Assembly: GCA_022453515.1 (NCBI GenBank)
Contig: JAJNNY010000067.1
Location: 1-64,000 of the forward strand
Source: Astrocystis sublimbata
Taxonomy: Eukaryota; Ascomycota; Sordariomycetes; Xylariales; Xylariaceae
Direction of reading: 5' to 3'
Length of the DNA: 64,000 nt
The notes beneath the pieces were generated by a model. The model saw only the letters and a list, made by a program, of their open reading frames with translations. It was not told the DNA's origin and searched no databases. Of this stretch, positions 57,501-64,000 are shown piece by piece. The translations under genes were made by a program, and so were the position numbers. Numbering within the stretch: position 1 is the stretch's first letter; every line of letters begins with the position of its first letter.

Positions 57501-59443
57501 CTCTCTGAATACCAACTAGTGTAAATAGTACATCGTCAGTCAGAACTTAATAAGTCGCTATTTACGCTGGCCATATCCATCCTTCCTCTCTCGTCCATAT
57601 ACAGTGAAGTAGTATAGGCACGTATATAGCCAATGGACCAATCAAAGCCTTACTTACTGTATGTACTGCAGTAGCTATTAGCCCAGAACAAGAGTCCGTC
57701 TCCAGACGACAAGGGTTGTTCGCGTCGCAGACTCAGGCTGGCCGCCCTGGCTGCCTGCTTTTTCTGTGCGCGAAGCGAGCTTACTGGGGTCCCCGCCAGC
57801 CCCCAGTATGGCAATCTCGTTGAACCGATTCAATGTTGAACTGCGTATCCATGCTCTCGCGCCTTTCCCTTCTCGTACCGTTGTTGCGGACTGTGCTCAG
57901 GCCTGTGCCTGACGACTTAAAGAGAAAAGAGCGGGCCTCTCTATACTCACTCTGGCAAGGCCTTCGGATTGTTCCCTAACTGATTAGGCTAGGTCAGGCT
58001 TGTTCGAGATAGTCCCTGGTCTGGGGGCCAGGGGCGCAGATTCACATACTACGTACTAGTAGCTATACCTGGTTTGAGTAAACAGAGAGAGCGAGAGAGG
58101 GAGGGGAGAGAGGACCAGGAAACAGAGCCGTAGAGGGGGGTACGGGTACGATAGGTACCCCAAATACATCTATCATACTACATAGCTCCTTGCCCGACGC
58201 TGTCGTCGTTGATAGGTGATCCCCGTTCTTGCGTGCCTCCATAGCCATCCATGTCCTCCTTACCTGCCTACTCTGGTCCCCCCTCCACCCACTCTTTCAC
58301 TGCCCTGTCTGCCGTCACCGTTATCCACATTGGCTATGTAGACTTCTTGTTCCTCCGCGGGAACCATCGTACACTACGTGACAATGTCCCTAATTAGTGC
58401 CGTAAGTGACATGTTAGGGTCGGCAGACGAAGAAGGCTATTGTTAGTGCGATCGCCTATACATATACTGCGTACAAGTAGTAGATACAGTAGCCTGTCGA
58501 GCTCATGTACTCCATCAGCTCCTACTCGAGGTTGATTCCAATGTTTCCCTTTCTGTAAGGCTCTGGATGTCCACCTGTTGGTAACCGACTGCCTATTGTT
58601 CGCTTTATTAAACACGACAGTAAATTGGTCCTACCTGCTCGCCCATCGTCTTCACAACTTGGGTTGACCCGTCACAAGTCCTTAAAAGAGATAATCTCGG
58701 CGGGTTATATGTTACAGACATAAGAATCCGTCCGTAGCCACAGGTGCTGGCACGATTTTTGTGGTTCAGGACTTTGCCCCCAGCAGATCTCCATTACCTC
58801 CGTCTCCTTGCCAGTCCGGCTGCATATACACTGTACTGCGCATGCAGATGGTGCTAAAACCTATGAATGCGGACCCCAAATTGGCCTTGTCACTTTCTTT
58901 TGGATCTCGACCCGGACCTCGTCCCCTTAGCTCTAGCTTTAGGTTTTGGACCCGTTAACGGTTAACCATCCTTCGACGGTGGATCGTGTCTGCCGTAGCA
59001 TCTGCACAAAATATCCCCCATCCCAAGGCAGCATCTACCACTCTATGACTCCCACCTCATACAAGTACACTCCCGCCTGCAACCTTGCCGTCCCCAAGCC
59101 CACACCCATCCTAACCACACAAGGCTCTCTGCAGGACCCCTTTATGTCCCACCGGGAAGGCAATATCACAGTAACCATCGCCAGCTTCATCAGTGCTAGG
59201 AGGTTGTCTATCGAACACTTCGTTGCCATAGAACAGAACATATCTTGAAGGTTGTTTGTTGTGTTAGTCAGTGATTCTTCACATTGACGACTGGGAAACT
59301 TGAGGGAAACGGAAAGAGCCAGGTCAGACTTTGGAAACAGTTAGTGGCGGCGGCACGGCGCGCGCGCAACGACTACACGCGCACGGAAGAACGTGACTGG
59401 GAGATATGTTCCCATGTCCACCACAACGACATTAACGGCGACC
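57501..59443 (+). promoter_or_regulatory. Upstream region of the vib-1-like gene, with overlapping uORF at its end
   Basis: About 1.9 kb upstream of the NDT80-type factor, with purine-rich (GAGAGAGCGAGAGAGG near 58084) and pyrimidine-rich patches. A 9-codon upstream frame at 59406-59435 overlaps the first in-frame ATG (59414) in another phase and stops 8 nt before the strong-context ATG at 59444. This layout would favour the latter start. Transcript boundaries are unknown. Confidence 0.35.
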
Positions 59444-61738
59444 ATGGCAGAGTTGAAGCCGGAGCCGCATAGTCTTTGGTCGAATTACAGCGGCGGTCCA
59501 GTCTCTCTGTCAACGCGATACCCCAACAACATGGATTCGGCAGCGGCAGGGACGACGACTGCCTCACAACACCAAGGACGGCCTCGGAGCAGCATCGACC
59601 ATCCGTATTCGTCGTACTCGCGCTACCCCCCGGAAGAGCCTGACACCTACGACAGATATCCATCATCCTCACTAACACAACATAGCTATTCAAACTTGAA
59701 GCGGCCACATCATGGCGGCGAATCGCAGGCGGGACAGCAACAGCAACCCCCGCCGCACCCGCCGTACCAAGAAATCGTCCAGGATCTGCGGGACGACGGA
59801 TCCAAGCTATCGGTGAACCACGACCACAAACTGCTGTCCTTCCGGCGGGTGCAGGACAAGAACACGATTGTGGACCAGCATGGACGCATGCAGCAGGTCG
59901 AGCTCTCGGCGCAGCTGCACGGCATGTTCTTCCTCTCTGAGATGCCCACCAACGCGGGCGACGGCTCAGTCATGCAGCCGGAGCTGACTTGCTACCGGCG
60001 AAATCTGTTCCAAATCAGCGGCTCGCTGATCACTCCGCGGGGTCAACTCTCTGTGATTCTCGCCGAAACGGGCGAGAATGTACCAGTCAGCAATACTGAG
60101 GTCACCATCTCTGCTATCGAATCTGTCGACGGTCACCCCGTGCGACTTATCGTGATTCCGTGGAAGACGCCACCACCAAACTCCCCAGAGCTACCACAAA
60201 CGGCGGACCAAGAACCTCCATCGCTTCCACTGATCCCCTTTCCCGAAGATGGACAGGATCCCGAGGGGGAGTATGCCGTGTATCCTATTGGCTGGCGCCG
60301 TTTGCAGTTTCGAATGTAGGTTTTCCGTCCCAGTAAAAGAGAAAGCCCCCACGAAAAGAGCAAGCGGAAACCGTGGTGGACGAAAAGCTCAGAAAATAGA
60401 GACGGCTATGAAATGACAAGTGCTAATCCTTGGTGACAACAGAGCGACGGCCAACAACGGGAGACGGAAAGAGCTACAACAGCACTTTGTACTACACCTT
60501 AAAGTGATGGCCTCGCTAGCCAACGGCAACAAGGTGGTCCTGGCAGAATCGACCACAGCACCGATTGTGGTAAGGGGGCGTAGCCCGCGGAATTTCCAAG
60601 CGCGCAAAGAAATCCCACTTCTTGGGTCAAGTGCGGGCTCGCGTGGCCAGGCACTCGTTGAGACGGGTCTCGGCATTGTAGCCGGTCCATTGGCAGTAAA
60701 GTCCCAGGATCCAAAGCTTAGGGGGCTTGGGCTTGAGCTGCCGAGGACGGCATTCACCTTCAACGCCTCGAAAATCCCCGGAAGCCCCATGACTATGAGG
60801 TCGAAGTAAGTGATCCTTTTTCCTGTTCTCGAATTCGGAGCGATGAGGAGGCGAGCAAGAACGATACTGTGCCTTGAACAGGTGTCTCGAGCTGCAAGGA
60901 TAGGAACCGAGAACTTCATTCTAACAGATGATTTAGTTCGTACCCTAGCTGGCCACCCCCCAACCAGCTTCCCATGTCTGGACTGCCATCATCAGCATCT
61001 ACCAACTACCCATCAAGCACCATACAATCAGACCCATACCAGAAAATGCCAGTATCTGGGTCGGCAGGCTACTCGCATGAGCCGCCAGAGATACCAATGC
61101 AGCAGACGTCGATGCCATCGATGCAACTTTCCCTGGCAGCCACAGATCAGCCCCCTCCGCCGATCCGAACACAATATGCTTATGTTCCGGGGACATCAGC
61201 TCCCTCGCAGATGTCCGTCTCTACGCCTGCACTAGGAAGCTCAACGGGCAGCGCAGATCACAGCGCTCTCAGCGTGCCACGATACGTAGACTCCAACCCA
61301 CGGCCTACCAAGAGCCCACGGCACGGGAGCCACCAGTCAGTGCCTAGCACCAGTTCGCTGGCAAACAACGAAGCGACGTCTGAATATCGGTACGGGCCGC
61401 CGCAGACGTCGACATACGACAACCAGGGGTCGACGTATGGCACAAGCGGTGCTGAGCCCTCAAGCGCCGCGTCAACTGGCCCCGGTCCAGGATCCGCGCT
61501 CGCGCCGCCTCGTGACTACTACCCGCCGTCTTCGTCATGGACTACGACGGCGGGCGAGACAAGCAGCTCAACCGTGCATGCCTATCATCACAGCGGGGCC
61601 TCTGGAAACGAGAGCAGGCCCTACACGTATCCAGACCAGTATAAGAGTAGTCATCCCATATCGGTCAAGAGCGAGCATCCATCTGCCCCAGCGACCTACG
61701 CTTCGGGACTGAATAACTATTCGTGGAGCTCGAATTAG
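59444..61738 (+). CDS. vib-1: NDT80/PhoG-like transcription factor (VIB-1/XprG type)
   Basis: p53-like Ig-fold transcription factor. VIB-1 controls heterokaryon incompatibility and extracellular proteases in Neurospora; XprG controls starvation responses in Aspergillus. Exons 59444-60315, 60443-60805 and 60949-61738 give 674 aa, close to other VIB-1 proteins; introns have GTAGGT and GTAAGT donors. The NDT80 domain spans roughly residues 115-380: LRDDGSKLSVNHDHKLLSFR, QLHGMFFLSEMP, LTCYRRNLFQISGSL, HPVRLIVIPWKT, YPIGWRRLQFRIATANNGRR, QHFVLHLKVMA, PIVVRGRSPRNFQARKE. The C-terminal half is Ser/Pro/Tyr-rich, probably an activation region. ATG 59444 sits in ACCATGG; an in-frame ATG at 59414 would add 10 residues in weaker context. 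Confidence 0.93.
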
Positions 61739-63689
61739 GACATGATCCACCATGTCAGACACTGTTATTTCCAGTTGACTACTGCAAAAACAGCGTCTAG
61801 TATGGACCGGCGAATGAGCCGCGAGGGATGTGGAGGTAAAAGAAGGAGATGAGGCTTTCCCCCTCGCCATTGTGACACGACACGAAGACTATCATGTCTG
61901 TATAATATTCATATACACCATTTTTCCTTTTCGATTTCCTAGCGTCTAGGAGGAGAGGGGGATCCGGGTGAACCAAGCAGCCTAAACATGAGGCTTTTTG
62001 CTAAGGAACTGGAACGAGGGACAAGGGAGGACGCAGGAAAGGATCACTGGCACTGCTTTGCTCAGTGTGATTTTGAACAGACGAATATTATTTTGAATGA
62101 CGATTATGGAGGAAACGGTATGACGGCTGGACAGGTTGGAGTGATGGAGTGACGGAGTATCCTATTGCGTTTTGTGTAAAGGCTGCAAGTAAGGTCGGTT
62201 GTACTGTTTGGGGGGCAATTTTTGGATCGTCTCGTGCTGGGGGCATTGGAAATCTTTTTATGTTCTTGATACTCTCCCAATGTTTTTGTGTCTTGTCTTG
62301 TTTCATTCCCACTTGATCGGTCCCTTGCGGAAGACGGGTTGAATATTGAATTTCTTTTTCCCATAAGCGCGGGCACCAAGTACCTACGACGCAGGCAGGG
62401 ATAAGGGCATCGAGGAATTACCTGGAGTCGGTTTTGTCATCTGAACGTCCATCATCATGCGTCATCGTCGTTGCGAACGCCATCGCCATCTTGTTTGTTA
62501 TTGTTGCCGGCTATTTTGTGGAGTCGCAGATCATCTTCGCACTTTATTCGCGGCATCCTCTTGAAGATACGGTTATACTTTTTTTGCAGCTTGTAAGCGT
62601 TTGCGCATGGCATAATTTGGCATACTTGAGCTTCGATACCCGGCCGTTCTTGCACCAATTTTGAATTTGAAATAGGAATATTTATGCTGCTGACTCTTGC
62701 GGGATTTGACGCCTCGTGGTGATCAGGGAAACTCGAGAAGACTTATAATATCGTTTAACCGCTGGGTAATGATTGTGACGTGTGCTTGGTGTCTCGGACA
62801 ATTGCTGTGTGAGGATGATGTTGGATGCAGGATGGCCCGTATTATACACGTCTCATATGCCAGGTTTCATCAACGCAAATTGCGGCTGTTAAGCGTCTTT
62901 ATCCGACTCGGCCTAATATCTACAAACCGAGTGGTAGAGAGGGACTTACTGAGCCTTGCGACGAGGAAAAGAAAGTAGAATCCTCAACTACCACCCATGC
63001 AGTTGGTTTCAATGCAAAAGCACAATGCGTCATGGTGGCCTATCCGTCTACGATAGGTTGCGGCTGAATGCCGCCCGAGCTGACCCCGAGAACAACTTAC
63101 TATAACGCTCTCCGTATAAGCTGAACGGCTCTGGTGAGGGCGGGTATGTAAATGCCATGTTGGATGGTCGCGTGACTACCGGCGCTGGCCAATCGGTTGC
63201 TTTGCATGCGCTATTTTGCTCGTTTCTACAGTCTATAGCCTTTAGGTCAGATACTGCAGTAGGTAGTAGGTAGGTGGTGAGACGTTCGTTCTTGTGATAC
63301 AATAATACGCCGTATGTGCGAATTGGATTCGCGGTAAAGTCGGTGAGGATCAACGGGTTAAGGAGAGCACCCTCGACACCTAGCTCGGGCCCTTAGGTAC
63401 CTACACTCGCTACACTAAGCACTTAGCGCCCTTTAGCGTTCGCTGGAGCTGGCTTCCAGGACCCACAATACCTACAGCTCAGCAGCCTTAGGCACTACAC
63501 TGCCCAAACAGTACTGCACTTCACTGGAGCTATCATGCTCTTCAATTTTCAACATCGACTTCAATTAGCAAATGTGGTGCTTCTCATGATATATTTGCAT
63601 CGCTAGACACCAACATACAACTCATGAACCGCCAATACTCTCGCGGGGATTTTTCTTGAGCGCCGAACGTCCGCTATCAGATAGGTAAA
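61739..63689. other. Intergenic, no supported gene
   Basis: About 1.95 kb with the vib-1 3' region and the promoter of the DUF2011 gene. GTAGGTAGTAGGTAGGTGG near 63258 and TTAGGTACCTACAC near 63393 are TAGGTA-type motifs. The 76-codon plus frame at 62434-62664 has no ATG at its listed start. Confidence 0.45.
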
Positions 63690-64000
63690 ATGTTCGAAAT
63701 TCCAGAAGCAAAGCGGTATGAGCCCCACCACCGCATCATAATCCCATCCTCAAAAAGCAAGTCAACTGACGTGGTCCCAGAGTGCGCCGGAAGGACCTAG
63801 ATGATTCAGCCTCGGCATCAGGCTCATCATCCGGCACAGAAGAAGAGAGAGAAGGATGTGCAGGAGCAAGGCCCAGCCCCGAGGCCGAGCAAGCCTTGCG
63901 CGCAAAGCTCAATGCGCAGCTATCCGGCCTGCTTGACTTCAGCTTCAAAATAGCGCCCCAGCCTCCACAAGAACAGCAGCAGAAAGGAGACAGTGCGAAA
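63690..64000 (+). CDS. DUF2011-type fungal protein, partial (5' end only)
   Basis: Exon 1 63690-63715 encodes MFEIPEAK and most of an Arg codon. A 65-bp intron (GTATGA donor, ACTGAC branch point, CAG acceptor) leads to exon 2 from 63781, open to the right edge. The joined start, MFEIPEAKRVRRKDLDDSAS, is the conserved opening of a fungal family of unknown function that I recall as DUF2011. It continues with a Ser/Glu-rich part and EQALRAKLNAQLSGLLDFSF, a helical conserved block. At least 81 residues are in the window. The basic KRVRRK patch would suit a nuclear or nucleolar protein. The tiny first exon is easily missed by gene finders. Confidence 0.8.

Overview
The window is nuclear DNA of a filamentous ascomycete (Pezizomycotina, most likely Sordariomycetes). 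Genes are 0.2-3.4 kb apart over most of its length. Many have short introns of about 45-100 bp with GTAAGT/GTATGT/GTGAGT donors and CTRAC/CTAAC branch points, and the products match filamentous-fungal families (a HAM-2/PRO22 STRIPAK subunit, a VIB-1/XprG NDT80 factor, a 2EXR protein, DUF2011). There are no bacterial operons. I joined exons by hand from splice signals and reading phase; every junction given keeps the frame.

Layout: (1) 1-5.3 kb: 5' part of a secreted/membrane ferric reductase (minus, cut by the left edge), a gene-free stretch with an AT-rich block, then a 240-aa unknown protein (minus). (2) 7.6-9.8 kb: ornithine decarboxylase behind a leader of about 750 nt with no ATG. (3) 12.2-16.6 kb: a 128-aa secreted protein, a 223-aa acidic-tailed unknown, and a secreted sorbosone/glucose-dehydrogenase-like beta-propeller. 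(4) 16.7-17.5 kb: a non-autonomous Tc1/mariner-like element with TA duplications, between convergent genes. (5) 18.1-19.8 kb: a 2EXR protein. (6) 23.4 kb: a candidate 69-aa Cys/aromatic-rich protein in a gene-poor stretch. (7) 24.7-32.2 kb, all minus: MGM1/OPA1 dynamin, DUG3-type glutamine amidotransferase, cystinosin-type PQ-loop transporter. (8) 34.7-46.8 kb: GAR-domain protein (plus), HAM-2/PRO22 (minus), dolichyl-diphosphatase (minus), RWD-RBR ubiquitin ligase (plus). (9) 46.8-59.4 kb: a 12.7-kb desert with no supported gene, upstream of vib-1. (10) 59.4-61.7 kb: vib-1/xprG. (11) 63.7-64 kb: start of a DUF2011 gene running off the right edge.

Most genes are conserved housekeeping or developmental genes: polyamine synthesis, iron reduction, mitochondrial fusion, glutathione breakdown, vacuolar cystine export, N-glycosylation lipid recycling and ubiquitination. 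HAM-2 (hyphal fusion) and VIB-1 (heterokaryon incompatibility) lie about 17 kb apart, but the sequence shows no functional coupling. I found no convincing undescribed multi-gene system. The best leads are the ATG-free ODC leader, overlapping uORFs before two regulatory genes, the small Cys-rich ORF, the secreted 128-aa protein, the mariner-type element and the vib-1 upstream desert.
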